32,477 nucleotides of DNA from an uncultured Muribaculaceae bacterium. Lineage in GTDB: Bacteria; Bacteroidota; Bacteroidia; Bacteroidales; Muribaculaceae. Both the position numbers and the translations under genes were made by a program. The stretch spans positions 1 to 32,477 of the forward strand of contig CALUNI010000015.1 in assembly GCA_944321905.1 (NCBI GenBank). The letters run 5' to 3'. The notes beneath the pieces were generated by a model. The model made no database searches, was not told where the DNA came from, and was given only the letters and a program-made list of their open reading frames with translations. Positions 1 through 9,396 of this stretch are shown here, one piece after another. The first letter of the stretch is position 1. Each line of letters starts with the position of its first letter.

Positions 1-527
1 GTCTTGCCTATCTGGCGGTCGCCGATTATAAGCTCGCGCTGTCCACGGCCTATTGGCACCATCGAGTCGATGGCCTTGATACCGGTCTGCAGCGGCTGCT
101 TCACCGGTTGACGGAAGATAACTCCCGGAGCCTTGCGCTCAAGGGGCAGGCGTATCATCTTACCTTCGATGGGGCCACGCCCGTCCACCGGCTCGCCAAG
201 TATGTTGATTACACGGCCAAGCAACCCCTCGCCGACCGGAATCGACGCGATGTTGCCGGTGCGGCGGACGGTCATGTTCTCTGAAATGGAATTTACATTG
301 TCGAGCAAGATAACGCCCACATTGCTTTCCTCCAAGTTCATGGCCACGCCGCTCGTGCCGTTTTCAAATTCCACCAATTCGTTGGCCTTAACATTGTCAA
401 GGCCGTAAACGTGTGCAACTCCATCTCCTACCTCAAGCACGGTACCCACCTCCTCGAAGTCCATTTTACCCTGAACCTCGTCGAGCTGGCTTTTCAATAT
501 TTCTGATATTTCACTTGGGTCAATCAT
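1..527 (-). CDS. atpA: F1Fo ATP synthase subunit alpha (N-terminal 175 residues, partial)
   Basis: Alpha subunit of the F1 sector; it forms the non-catalytic nucleotide sites of the alpha3beta3 hexamer on the cytoplasmic side. I read it from the ATG at 527-525 leftwards; it stays open to base 1, so the C-terminal two thirds lie outside. The translation starts [15 protein letters not shown], has the beta-barrel segment with [13 protein letters not shown], then [20 protein letters not shown] and the run-up to the P-loop ([16 protein letters not shown] at residues 160-175). The P-loop reads GDRQIGK where the familiar form is GDRQTGK. The gene begins 2 bases after the atpH stop, so it is translationally close to atpH in the atp operon. 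Identity is secure; the missing remainder cannot be judged. Confidence 0.95.
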   Translation of the reverse strand, partial: MIDPSEISEILKSQLDEVQGKMDFEEVGTVLEVGDGVAHVYGLDNVKANELVEFENGTSGVAMNLEESNVGVILLDNVNSISENMTVRRTGNIASIPVGEGLLGRVINILGEPVDGRGPIEGKMIRLPLERKAPGVIFRQPVKQPLQTGIKAIDSMVPIGRGQRELIIGDRQIGK

Positions 528-529
528 AT

Positions 530-1072
530 TTAATTCTTAAGGAGTTTTAATCGCAATTTCTTTAATTCGTTCTTAATCGACGCGTCAAGCTGCACCGTAT
601 CGACACGGATTATAAACCCGCCTATCAAGTTAGGGTCGATGCGGTGGGTTTCTTCTATCTTCTTGCCGGCAAGCTTGCGTTTCACCACGTCGGTCAATCT
701 CTTCAAGGTGGCTGCGGGCATTTCCGCCGCCGTTACTATTTCAATTTGTGCGATGTTGTTGGCCTCTCGGTATAAGTCCTGATAAGCTTTCGACATCTCG
801 CGCATGAAACCCACGCGGTTGTGATTTATAACAAGTTTTATGAACTTAGCCAGGCAATCGCCGGGCTTAGCCCCCGAAGCCGCAAGCAGCAATTGCATCT
901 TGTCGTCATCGGAGATAAAACGGTTGCCCACCGCCTTCTTCAACTTAGCCTCTGCGGCATAAGCCTCATCGAGCTGCCTCATCTGGCCATAAGCTTTCTC
1001 GGCAGCCTTCCTTTCGTCGGCATACTTCAGGAAAGCCTTGGCATATCGGCGTGCAATCAATCCGTCGTTCAT
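530..1072 (-). CDS. atpH: F1Fo ATP synthase subunit delta (OSCP homologue)
   Basis: Peripheral-stalk subunit that ties F1 to the b dimer. The protein is 180 aa, the usual size, and has the family's helical N-terminal domain starting [18 protein letters not shown] and a C-terminal part with [29 protein letters not shown], which matches the conserved delta/OSCP motif around 'GG..i.i.d...D.Si...L..L'. It starts 6 bases after the atpF stop and ends 2 bases before atpA, so the order b-delta-alpha is intact and tightly coupled. No oddities seen. Confidence 0.95.
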   Translation of the reverse strand: MNDGLIARRYAKAFLKYADERKAAEKAYGQMRQLDEAYAAEAKLKKAVGNRFISDDDKMQLLLAASGAKPGDCLAKFIKLVINHNRVGFMREMSKAYQDLYREANNIAQIEIVTAAEMPAATLKRLTDVVKRKLAGKKIEETHRIDPNLIGGFIIRVDTVQLDASIKNELKKLRLKLLKN

Positions 1073-1078
1073 ATCCTG

Positions 1079-1576
1079 TTAATTTTTATTTTCAACCTCT
1101 TTCAACAATTTGTCCACCAATTCGGCTTGAGCCTTGTCGCCTTCCATGTTCTTCTTAATCATTTTCTCGGCTATGGAAAGGGCAAAACTGCTCACCTCGT
1201 TGCGGAACTGTAGTTCCGATTCCTTGCGTGCTTGCTCTATGGCAACTTTGGCAGCATCCATTACTTTCTTTGCCTCGTCTTGAGCGGCCGACTTGGCCTC
1301 TTCTATGATTTGGCTCTTCATTTTGGCTGCGTCACGCAATATGTCGGCTTGCTGCTTTTGGGCTTCGGCAACATATTTCTGGGCTTCGGCTTTGGCGTTG
1401 TCAAGCTGCTCCTTGGCATTCTTGGCATAAAGCACTCCCTTGTCGATCAAGTCGCCACGCTCTTCGAGGCTCTTGATGATATAGGGCCATGCAAACTTTG
1501 CCAATATGAAAAACAGGATGGCAAAGAAGACAAACATCCAAAATACCAACCCAATTTCGGGCGTGAACAGTTCCAT
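1079..1576 (-). CDS. atpF: F1Fo ATP synthase subunit b
   Basis: Membrane-anchored peripheral stalk of the ATP synthase. The 165-aa protein has one N-terminal transmembrane helix (about residues 8-30, GLVFWMFVFFAILFFILAKF) followed by a long Ala/Lys/Glu/Gln-rich amphipathic helix typical of the b-dimer coiled coil. No second b/b' gene is present, so a homodimer is expected. It lies 13 bases after atpE and 6 before atpH. Start ATG at 1576; no competing in-frame start upstream is needed for the expected length. Confidence 0.95.
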   Translation of the reverse strand: MELFTPEIGLVFWMFVFFAILFFILAKFAWPYIIKSLEERGDLIDKGVLYAKNAKEQLDNAKAEAQKYVAEAQKQQADILRDAAKMKSQIIEEAKSAAQDEAKKVMDAAKVAIEQARKESELQFRNEVSSFALSIAEKMIKKNMEGDKAQAELVDKLLKEVENKN

Positions 1577-1589
1577 CTATCGCAAGTTT

Positions 1590-1844
<255 letters not shown>

Positions 1845-1896
1845 TTAAGTTAATGTTTTTGTTTCTTGTTTTTATATTTTTCTTTGTGCCGACAGC

Positions 1897-1914
1897 GCAT
1901 TTTGGCTGAAATGC
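1897..1914 (-). other. Small hairpin in the atpB-atpE spacer
   Basis: The 116 bp between the atpB stop and atpE start carry GCATTT, a 6-nt loop and AAATGC, a perfect 6-bp stem, followed on the transcribed strand by an A/U-rich stretch up to atpE. Such spacers before subunit c often hold signals that raise its translation or protect the message; here that role is inferred only from position. It could also be chance. Confidence 0.25.
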
Positions 1915-1948
1915 AATGCCATGCGTGCGCCACGACCTCTTTTTTTGA

Positions 1949-3049
1949 TTATTTTGCCTCGGTTGCCACGCTCGCGCCCTCATGCTCGCCCCCGGCCTGC
2001 GCCAAGGAAATGAACAGAGTGGAAAGCATGGTAAACACATAGGCTTGAATGAAGCTCACAAGCGTGTCGATTAACAACATGAATACCGAGAAAACCATCG
2101 ATACCACCGTTGTCACACCGCCGATTGCGAGACCGCCGATTGCGCTAAATATGAATATCAACAAAGTCAACACTATCACTATCATGTGGCCACCCATCAT
2201 GTTGGCAAACAGACGGACGGTAAGTGCGGCCGGCTTCGTAAATATGCCAAACAGCTCTATGACAGGCATCATCGGTATTGGCACCTTAAGCCACCATGGC
2301 ACATCGGGCCAGAAAATGTCTTTCCAATAATGCTTGGTGCCAAACAGGTTGGTCAGCAGGAACGTGAAAATCGACAATACCAATGTCACCGCAAGGTTGC
2401 CCGTCAGGTTAGCTCCACCCGGAAATATCACAATCAGCCCCAAAAGGTTCATCGTGAGGATGAAGAAAAACACCGTGAGCAGGTATGGGGCAAACTTCTT
2501 GGCCTTTGTGCCGAGCGTGGGCTTTATCACGCCATCGTATATATAGGCCACAGTCACCTCAAATGCTCCAAGCCCCTTGCGGGGAGCCTTCATTCCATTG
2601 CGTTTGTACCACCTCACGAGCCAAAAGGCCATGAGAGCCACCACAAGTGCCGAAATTATCAAGGCTGCGACATTCTTGGTGATGGAAAGGTCGAGCGGCC
2701 GATATTGCACCAACCCGCCATTGCCATCGGGGCGCAAACCTACGACCTTGCCGTTATAGTCGCCGCCCTCGGCAATGCTGAACCCTTCGTACTCGCCGCC
2801 GTGCATGAGCCTCGAAGAACTGAACACGTGCCAACCGCCTTCATAGTCACGCACAATCACCGGCAACGGTATGCGGTGCGAATGCGAGAACGGCACTTCC
2901 CAGCCATAACCGTCACCAAGGTGTTCAAAGATTATCTCCTTGGGATTGATACTACCCGACCCGCCCTCTTCGCCGGCAGCCAAGGCAACTGCATTGCCCG
3001 ACAGCAGGAACAGCAACGTGATAGATAATATGGTTAGTATCCTCTTCAT
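1949..3049 (-). CDS. atpB: F1Fo ATP synthase subunit a, with N-terminal signal/extracytoplasmic extension
   Basis: Membrane stator subunit that provides the proton half-channels against the c-ring. At 366 aa it is longer than the E. coli protein (about 270). Residues 1-24 look like a signal peptide (MKRILTILSITLLFLLSGNAVALA) and about residues 25-125 form a hydrophilic extension predicted outside the membrane; the channel domain with its helices follows from about 130. The essential arginine is Arg279 in KPAALTVRLFANMMGGH, the known a-subunit motif. An N-terminal extension of this kind occurs in other Bacteroidetes a subunits as far as I recall. The gene is 19 bp after atpC and is followed by the 116-bp spacer to atpE. 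No separate atpI-like gene is present between them. Confidence 0.95.
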   Translation of the reverse strand: MKRILTILSITLLFLLSGNAVALAAGEEGGSGSINPKEIIFEHLGDGYGWEVPFSHSHRIPLPVIVRDYEGGWHVFSSSRLMHGGEYEGFSIAEGGDYNGKVVGLRPDGNGGLVQYRPLDLSITKNVAALIISALVVALMAFWLVRWYKRNGMKAPRKGLGAFEVTVAYIYDGVIKPTLGTKAKKFAPYLLTVFFFILTMNLLGLIVIFPGGANLTGNLAVTLVLSIFTFLLTNLFGTKHYWKDIFWPDVPWWLKVPIPMMPVIELFGIFTKPAALTVRLFANMMGGHMIVIVLTLLIFIFSAIGGLAIGGVTTVVSMVFSVFMLLIDTLVSFIQAYVFTMLSTLFISLAQAGGEHEGASVATEAK

Positions 3050-3068
3050 AGTTCAAAGCATGGAATTA

Positions 3069-3305
3069 TTAATATATGCACACCGACACAACATTATCGT
3101 TGATATCCGCAATACCGCCCTTGATGTCGCGCGACTCCTTCTCGCCGTTGACCGCCCCATACATGAGCTTGCCTGCGGCAAGAGCCGAAATCATCGCCGC
3201 ATGGTGGTCGAGTACCGTAAACGACCCCATCACTCCGGGCATCGTCACTGCCTCCACCTCTCCGGTGTATTCCACCTTCTCAGCCGATATTATCTTCAGT
3301 GTCAT
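3069..3305 (-). CDS. atpC: F1Fo ATP synthase subunit epsilon, short form
   Basis: Central-stalk subunit epsilon. The protein has only 78 aa, against about 130-140 for the two-domain form. Residues 1-78 cover the N-terminal beta-sandwich (LKIISAEKVEYTGEVEAVTMPGVMGSFTVLDHHA, the conserved 'G..G..G.l..H.p' type motif), and the C-terminal helical hairpin that inhibits ATP hydrolysis is missing. The gene is intact and sits between atpD and atpB with short gaps (48 and 19 bp), so this is a short family member, not a truncation. Loss of the inhibitory helices is inferred from length and family knowledge. Confidence 0.93.
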   Translation of the reverse strand: MTLKIISAEKVEYTGEVEAVTMPGVMGSFTVLDHHAAMISALAAGKLMYGAVNGEKESRDIKGGIADINDNVVSVCIY

Positions 3306-3353
3306 AATTCTCTCTTTACGAAATTAATAAATACAAGTTTATCAAGATGCGCA

Positions 3354-4865
<1,512 letters not shown>

Positions 4866-4910
4866 TTATATTTTAGGTCTGAGATTAAGTGTCTTAATTT
4901 TTACAGTCTC

Positions 4911-5987
4911 TTAGAAATGGAAACCATATACCACAAGCAGTGTCATCAACAGAAGGTTGAACAAGCCTATCGGCATGAGGTACTTCCATTCGAGAGCAAG
5001 CAATTGGTCGATACGAACGCGCGGGAACGTCCACTTGAACCAAATGATGATAAACGAGATGAAGAATGCCTTTCCAAGGAACCACACAACCGACGGGATG
5101 TAATCCATCACCATGTTGAAACCGTCCCATCCGGGTATGTGCAACGGCATCCACCCGCCGAGGAACATCAGCGAAGCGATTCCCGACACGATAAACAGGT
5201 TGAGGTACTCGGCAAGATAGAAGAAACCGAAGTGGATACCCGAATACTCGGTGTGGTATCCTGCAGTCAACTCATGCTCTGCCTCCGGAAGGTCGAACGG
5301 GCCACGGTTGGTCTCGCCGGTAGCGGCTATCAAATAGATAATAAACGCTATGACTGCCGAAATATGTCCCTTGAACAAGAACCAGCCATCGGCCTGCGCT
5401 GCCACCAATTCCGAAACCGACATGGTACCGGCAAGCACCACTATGGTCATTATCGACAAGCCTACCGACAATTCATAGCTGATCATCTGCGCACCGCTTC
5501 GCATGGCACCGATAAGGGTGTACTTGTTGTTACTCGACCATCCCGCAAGCAAGATTCCGAGCACTCCGAGCGACGAGGCGGCAATCATGAAGAACACGCC
5601 TATGTTGAAGTCGATGATTTGCAGGCCGTTGCCCCAAGGCAGAACGGCAAAGCTTACCACCGAAGCGATTATCACCAGATAGGGAGCAAGCGCAAACAGG
5701 AAACGGTCGATATTTTCAAGACGTATAAGCTCCTTGATGAGAATCTTGAACATGTCGGCAAACACCTGCAAGAGTCCCCACGGGCCGACACGCATCGGGC
5801 CGAGGCGGCACTGGAACCAGGCGCACAACTTGCGCTCATAGAAAATATAGAATATAGCCAACAAAGCATAGACCAACAACAGTACCACGCCAATTATGAC
5901 ACATTCAATCACTGTGGCTGCCCATGCAGGCATAACACTTTCCAACAGATTGTCAAACCATGTTGTTATTGAACCAAAGTCAAACAT
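4911..5987 (-). CDS. nuoH: NADH-quinone oxidoreductase subunit H
   Basis: Membrane subunit of respiratory complex I that joins the peripheral arm to the proton-pumping arm and forms much of the quinone chamber. The 358-aa protein has about eight hydrophobic helices and the family motifs [17 protein letters not shown], the loop [26 protein letters not shown] and the C-terminal [16 protein letters not shown]. Start at 5987, 38 bp after nuoCD. In most 11-subunit operons nuoI follows; here atpD does. No nuoI, J, K, L, M or N is in the window. Confidence 0.96.
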   Translation of the reverse strand: MFDFGSITTWFDNLLESVMPAWAATVIECVIIGVVLLLVYALLAIFYIFYERKLCAWFQCRLGPMRVGPWGLLQVFADMFKILIKELIRLENIDRFLFALAPYLVIIASVVSFAVLPWGNGLQIIDFNIGVFFMIAASSLGVLGILLAGWSSNNKYTLIGAMRSGAQMISYELSVGLSIMTIVVLAGTMSVSELVAAQADGWFLFKGHISAVIAFIIYLIAATGETNRGPFDLPEAEHELTAGYHTEYSGIHFGFFYLAEYLNLFIVSGIASLMFLGGWMPLHIPGWDGFNMVMDYIPSVVWFLGKAFFISFIIIWFKWTFPRVRIDQLLALEWKYLMPIGLFNLLLMTLLVVYGFHF

Positions 5988-6025
5988 AATATATCTCGTG
6001 TGTTTTTATTTCGTGAATAATATTG

Positions 6026-7666
6026 TTAACGGTCAATGTCGGGAATTACGTAATCGAGCGATGCCGTAATGGTAATCAAGTCGGCAATCTTGTAACCTGC
6101 GCAGGCCTTGTCAACCGACCCGACAATATTCAAGCACGGACTGTTAAAGTGCATGCGGTAAGGAGTCTTGTCTCCCGTACTTTCGATATATACGCCAAAT
6201 GCGCCGCGGCTTGCCTCCACCTGTTGGAACCAACTGCCTGCGGGCAACTTGATAATCTTCGGCACCTTGGGCGCAATATACTCGTTACCGGGTTCTTTCT
6301 CAAGCATGTCGCACAATTGCTCAAGCAATTTCACGCACTGTTCCATCTCGCGCATCCTCACCATGTAACGCGCAAAGCTGTCGCCTGCCGTTTCGGTGAT
6401 TTCCTCGAAATCGAGTTCGTTGTAAATAGAATACGGGGCAGTCTTCCGCACGTCGCAATGCCACCCGGTGGCACGACCCGACGGTCCGGTGACCGAATAG
6501 CTGATAGCATCCTCTTTCGACAACACGCCCACGCCCTTTGTGCGGTTCTGGGCTATGACATTGCCGGTAAAGAGTTTGTGATATTCCTTCAAGCGGCTTG
6601 GCATAATGCTGCATATGGCTCGCACATCCTTAATGAAGTCGGGATGCACGTCGGCAACCACGCCTCCTATCACATTGTAATGAAGCGACATGCGCGCGCC
6701 ACAAGTCTTTTCAAATATGTCAAGTATTTCTTCACGTTCGCGGAAGCCATAGAAGAATGCCGTGGTTGCACCCATATCCATGGTCATACATCCATATGAG
6801 AGCAAGTGTGACGAAAGGCGCATCAATTCGTCCATCATCACGCGGATGATTTGCGCACGACGCGGAACCTCTATGCCCAATGCCTTCTCTATGCACAAGC
6901 ACAGGCAGTGGCGGTTTTGGTGAGCCGACATGTAGTCCATACGATCGGTGAACATCAGCGTCTGAGGATATGTCTTCGACTCGCACAATTTTTCTATGCC
7001 GCGGTGTATATATCCACACATAGGGTCAACCTTAAGGATGGTTTCGCCGTCGATGCTGGCACGCAGGCGCATAACGCCGTGCGTTGACGGGTGCTGAGGG
7101 CCGAAGTTTACTACATATTCCTCTTCTTCAAACACCTTCTTGTCGATTTTCTTCACCGTTCCGTCGGCTTCCTCTTCATAAACCGCAGTTGCGTCCTCGT
7201 CGGGTTCCTGGTTCAGCCTCACCGGATTGAGTTCGGGATTGGCATCATAATCCTTGCGCAAAGGATAGCCCACCCAATCGGTACGCAAGAACAGACGGCG
7301 CATGTCGGGATGTCCGATAAACACTATGCCGTAAAAGTCATACACTTCACGCTCTTGGAACAGAGCCACTTTCCACAAGTCGCTCACGCTATGCAACATG
7401 GGGTGCTCGCGGTCGGTGGTCGCAACCTTTACCACCAGATGCTCTTGAGTCTTGGTAGATGTAAAATAATATATACATCCCATCGATTCTTTCCAATCGC
7501 AACCAACTATGCCTACAAGATAATCAAATCCCAAATCAGCATTCTCTTTCAACTGCCTGGCAAGTCCATGCCATTGCTTGTCATCGACCGTCACGCGAAG
7601 TTCTTCCCCCTGCTCAAATGTTGCCGTAGGGCAAAGCTTGCTGATTGTTTCCTGTACGTTTGCCAT
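6026..7666 (-). CDS. nuoCD: NADH-quinone oxidoreductase fused subunits C and D
   Basis: Peripheral-arm subunit pair of complex I made as one 546-aa chain. Residues 1 to about 150 are NuoC, with the motif EREVYDFYGIVFIGHPDMRR and then WVGYPLRKDYD. A short acidic linker (about 155-180) leads to NuoD, which starts at NFGPQHPSTHGVMR and carries the conserved quinone-site residues of that motif plus GYIHRGIEKL, DRMDYMSAHQN and the C-terminal PDIDR. The fusion is normal in Bacteroidetes and some other groups. It lies 60 bp after nuoB; the spacer is A/T-rich. Confidence 0.97.
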   Translation of the reverse strand: MANVQETISKLCPTATFEQGEELRVTVDDKQWHGLARQLKENADLGFDYLVGIVGCDWKESMGCIYYFTSTKTQEHLVVKVATTDREHPMLHSVSDLWKVALFQEREVYDFYGIVFIGHPDMRRLFLRTDWVGYPLRKDYDANPELNPVRLNQEPDEDATAVYEEEADGTVKKIDKKVFEEEEYVVNFGPQHPSTHGVMRLRASIDGETILKVDPMCGYIHRGIEKLCESKTYPQTLMFTDRMDYMSAHQNRHCLCLCIEKALGIEVPRRAQIIRVMMDELMRLSSHLLSYGCMTMDMGATTAFFYGFREREEILDIFEKTCGARMSLHYNVIGGVVADVHPDFIKDVRAICSIMPSRLKEYHKLFTGNVIAQNRTKGVGVLSKEDAISYSVTGPSGRATGWHCDVRKTAPYSIYNELDFEEITETAGDSFARYMVRMREMEQCVKLLEQLCDMLEKEPGNEYIAPKVPKIIKLPAGSWFQQVEASRGAFGVYIESTGDKTPYRMHFNSPCLNIVGSVDKACAGYKIADLITITASLDYVIPDIDR

Positions 7667-7726
7667 TATATATAATGTGTATATATGTTCGTTATACTTT
7701 TCTTTAATACCTCTCTACAGCAACTA

Positions 7727-8338
7727 TTATTTCATCGCCTCAGACTTCTCGGGATGCGAAGCAAGGAAGTCGGCCAATTTCTCTTGGCGGTTAACGCCGC
7801 CGAAGAAACGTTCCACCTTAATCTTTCGTTGCAACTGCATCAAGCCATAGAACATGGCCTCGGGACGCGGAGGACAACCCGGGATATACACATCGATTGG
7901 TATCAGTTGATCTACGCCGTCAACCACGCAATACGATCCCTTGAACGGCCCGCCCGAAACGGCACAACCGCCACAAGCTATGGCATACTTGGGTTCGGCA
8001 AGTTGTTCCCACAGGCGAACGAGAGCAGGAGCCATACGGTGCACGATGGTTCCTTGCACCATTATATAGTCGGCTTGGCGTGCCGAGTTGCGGGCAACCT
8101 CAAAACCAAACCGTGCCATGTCGTGGCGTGCGGCACCCAGATGCATGAATTCTATAGCGCAGCAACTGGTACCAAAGCACAAAGGCCACAACGAATTTGC
8201 ACGACCCCAGTTTATAAGCTTGTCGAATTGTCCGACTACAACGTTGGCACCGCTTGCATTAAGTTCTTCGACGAGTTTATCAATATATTCGTTATCCTTG
8301 AAGTCTTCGCGCTTCATGCCTTTTATCTTTACTTCCAT
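7727..8338 (-). CDS. nuoB: NADH-quinone oxidoreductase subunit B (4Fe-4S cluster N2 protein)
   Basis: Carries the terminal iron-sulfur cluster N2 that passes electrons to quinone. With the start chosen here it has 203 aa. The cluster ligands are visible as the double cysteine in LCFGTSCCAIEFMH, the cysteine in AIACGGCAVSGG, and that in DVYIPGCPPRPEAM; VQGTIVHRMAP is the other conserved block. The start is the ATG at 8338-8336: it has an AGGAG box 7 nt upstream, whereas the longer reading to 8359 would need a TTG that lies just in front of that box. The gene overlaps the end of nuoA by 10 bp. Confidence 0.95.
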   Translation of the reverse strand: MEVKIKGMKREDFKDNEYIDKLVEELNASGANVVVGQFDKLINWGRANSLWPLCFGTSCCAIEFMHLGAARHDMARFGFEVARNSARQADYIMVQGTIVHRMAPALVRLWEQLAEPKYAIACGGCAVSGGPFKGSYCVVDGVDQLIPIDVYIPGCPPRPEAMFYGLMQLQRKIKVERFFGGVNRQEKLADFLASHPEKSEAMK

Positions 8339-8703
8339 TGCAAAGCTCCTTTCCGCCAAGCATAGGCAAGGCCTAAAATCAACATGAACAAGAACACCAA
8401 CACGCTTAACAAGCCGTTAGGCCCCAAACTGCGACATACGGCAGCCCACGGGAAGAGAAAAACAGTTTCCACGTCAAACATAAGGAACAAGATGGCAAAC
8501 AGGTAATAACCTACCTTGAATTGCACCATGCTCTCGCCTCGGGTGCCTACGCCGCATTCGTATGGCTCGCCTTTCTGCAAGCTAAACGACCGGGGTGAAA
8601 TCAACCGAGCGATTATGAGTGCCGCGGCGACAAGACCAACTCCTGTCAGCAGTGCTACGACCATCAACGTCGTACTTTGAATACCGAATACTGATAATTC
8701 CAT
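8329..8703 (-). CDS. nuoA: NADH-quinone oxidoreductase subunit A
   Basis: Small membrane subunit of complex I, 124 aa, with three hydrophobic helices (about residues 12-33, 66-86 and 93-115). The family motif KGEPYECGVG with its conserved cysteine sits in the loop after helix 1, and MFDVETVFLFPWA marks helix 2. It is the first gene of the nuo-atp run and ends inside nuoB. The next gene upstream ends almost 700 bp away, so the operon promoter should lie in that gap. Confidence 0.95.
   Translation of the reverse strand: MELSVFGIQSTTLMVVALLTGVGLVAAALIIARLISPRSFSLQKGEPYECGVGTRGESMVQFKVGYYLFAILFLMFDVETVFLFPWAAVCRSLGPNGLLSVLVFLFMLILGLAYAWRKGALQWK
8346..8354 (-). promoter_or_regulatory. Strong ribosome binding site that sets the nuoB start
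   Basis: On the minus strand the bases read GGAAAGGAG, with AGGAG ending 7 nt before the ATG at 8338. Clear Shine-Dalgarno boxes are uncommon in Bacteroidetes messages, so this one is notable. It lies inside the last codons of nuoA and supports the shorter nuoB reading and translational coupling. Confidence 0.6.
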
Positions 8704-9030
8704 ATCTATATATTACTTTCTGTATTTATATTTTCTCTACAAAAAAAGTTTCTTTTACATACTTTTCCTCTCCGTCACAGGCAGCCGGCACCACAGTTTT
8801 TTTTCTCCGTCATGCCGACAGGATATTCCCCCATGCAAAAGCTTGCAACCATGCATATATCTACCATTATAAATACAACAAAAAAGAGATGTGCTTGTGA
8901 AGCCGTTGCCCCGACCGGCAACTGTCAACATCTGCTCATCTCGTCTTTTCTCCTTCTTTTATTTGCAGCCGACCATTCGACCGGCATACACCAATACCTC
9001 CATGTCGAGGCTGGCATGTAACGGATAAAA

Positions 9031-9067
9031 ATATGTCATATCTTCTTTCCACAGGTATATGTCATAT
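9031..9067. repeat. Pair of 11-bp near-palindromes, ATATGTCATAT
   Basis: The 11-mer ATATGTCATAT occurs exactly at 9031-9041 and again at 9057-9067, 26 bp apart start to start. Each copy is a palindrome apart from its central base (ATATG-N-CATAT). Two spaced copies of a symmetric site upstream of nuoA suit a dimeric regulator, but the sequence is A/T-rich and no regulator is assigned. Confidence 0.4.
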
Positions 9068-9162
9068 ATGCAGTTAACCTTAAAGCATGGCATAACACGC
9101 AATCAACCACCTAATTACCGAAAAACGGCATCAAGTGAAGTCAAGCGGTAATTTTTATTGTG

Positions 9163-9170
9163 CAAATATA
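9163..9170 (-). promoter_or_regulatory. Candidate promoter -7 box for nuoA-atp operon
   Basis: On the minus strand this reads TATATTTG, an exact match to the Bacteroidetes -7 form TAnnTTTG. About 20 nt upstream is TTTTC, a weak fit to the -33 TTTG. If used, transcription would start near 9156 and give a 5' leader of about 450 nt before nuoA. A promoter nearer to nuoA cannot be excluded. Confidence 0.3.
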
Positions 9171-9296
9171 GCAAATGTTTTCCTTTACCCGAAAATTTAC
9201 ATCCGCTGATATTTGTTAATTTTTCTATATACGACACACAAGCAGCAATCTATGCCACTTCGTCTTTACCCCCGGCCACCGACGCGCATTATAGCA

Positions 9297-9330
9297 AGCG
9301 AGGGCATCGACATCCGTCGAAGCCCCCGCT
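9297..9330 (-). terminator. Hairpin terminator after the galactan operon
   Basis: Arms AGCGAGGGCATCGAC and GTCGAAGCCCCCGCT (15 bp each, 13 paired) flank a 4-nt loop. In the minus-strand RNA one of the two mismatches becomes a G-U pair, which makes the hairpin better in the direction of the galactanase gene. It lies 66 bp after that gene's stop. There is no clear U-run after it, so it may be a transcript-end stabiliser or depend on Rho. Confidence 0.55.
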
Positions 9331-9396
9331 CATTTCAATGGCCATAAGCAAACATTAGTGCTTTACATCTAAAAAACCTAAAAGAACCATGCACTA

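Larger units (their letters stand above)
8704..9396. other. Non-coding leader/spacer upstream of nuoA
   Basis: This 693-bp stretch has no convincing gene; the short readings on the plus strand lack family features and a sensible context. It holds the hairpin that ends the galactanase transcript (9297-9330), a promoter-like box (9163-9170), two 11-bp near-palindromes (9031-9067), and a small GTTGCC/GGCAAC hairpin near 8910-8927. It does not resemble a riboswitch that I know. Confidence 0.6.

Noticed and set aside
8339..8359. Longer nuoB start at 8359
   Set aside because: It would use TTG and place the AGGAG box inside the coding sequence; the ATG at 8338 has that box at the right distance.
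8619..8900. Plus-strand reading frame of 93 codons in the nuoA leader
   Set aside because: No family features, starts inside nuoA on the opposite strand, and the composition is that of A/T-rich non-coding DNA.
9158..9358. Plus-strand reading frame of 66 codons before the galactanase gene
   Set aside because: It runs through the terminator hairpin and the promoter-like box, lacks a ribosome site, and shows no recognisable motif.
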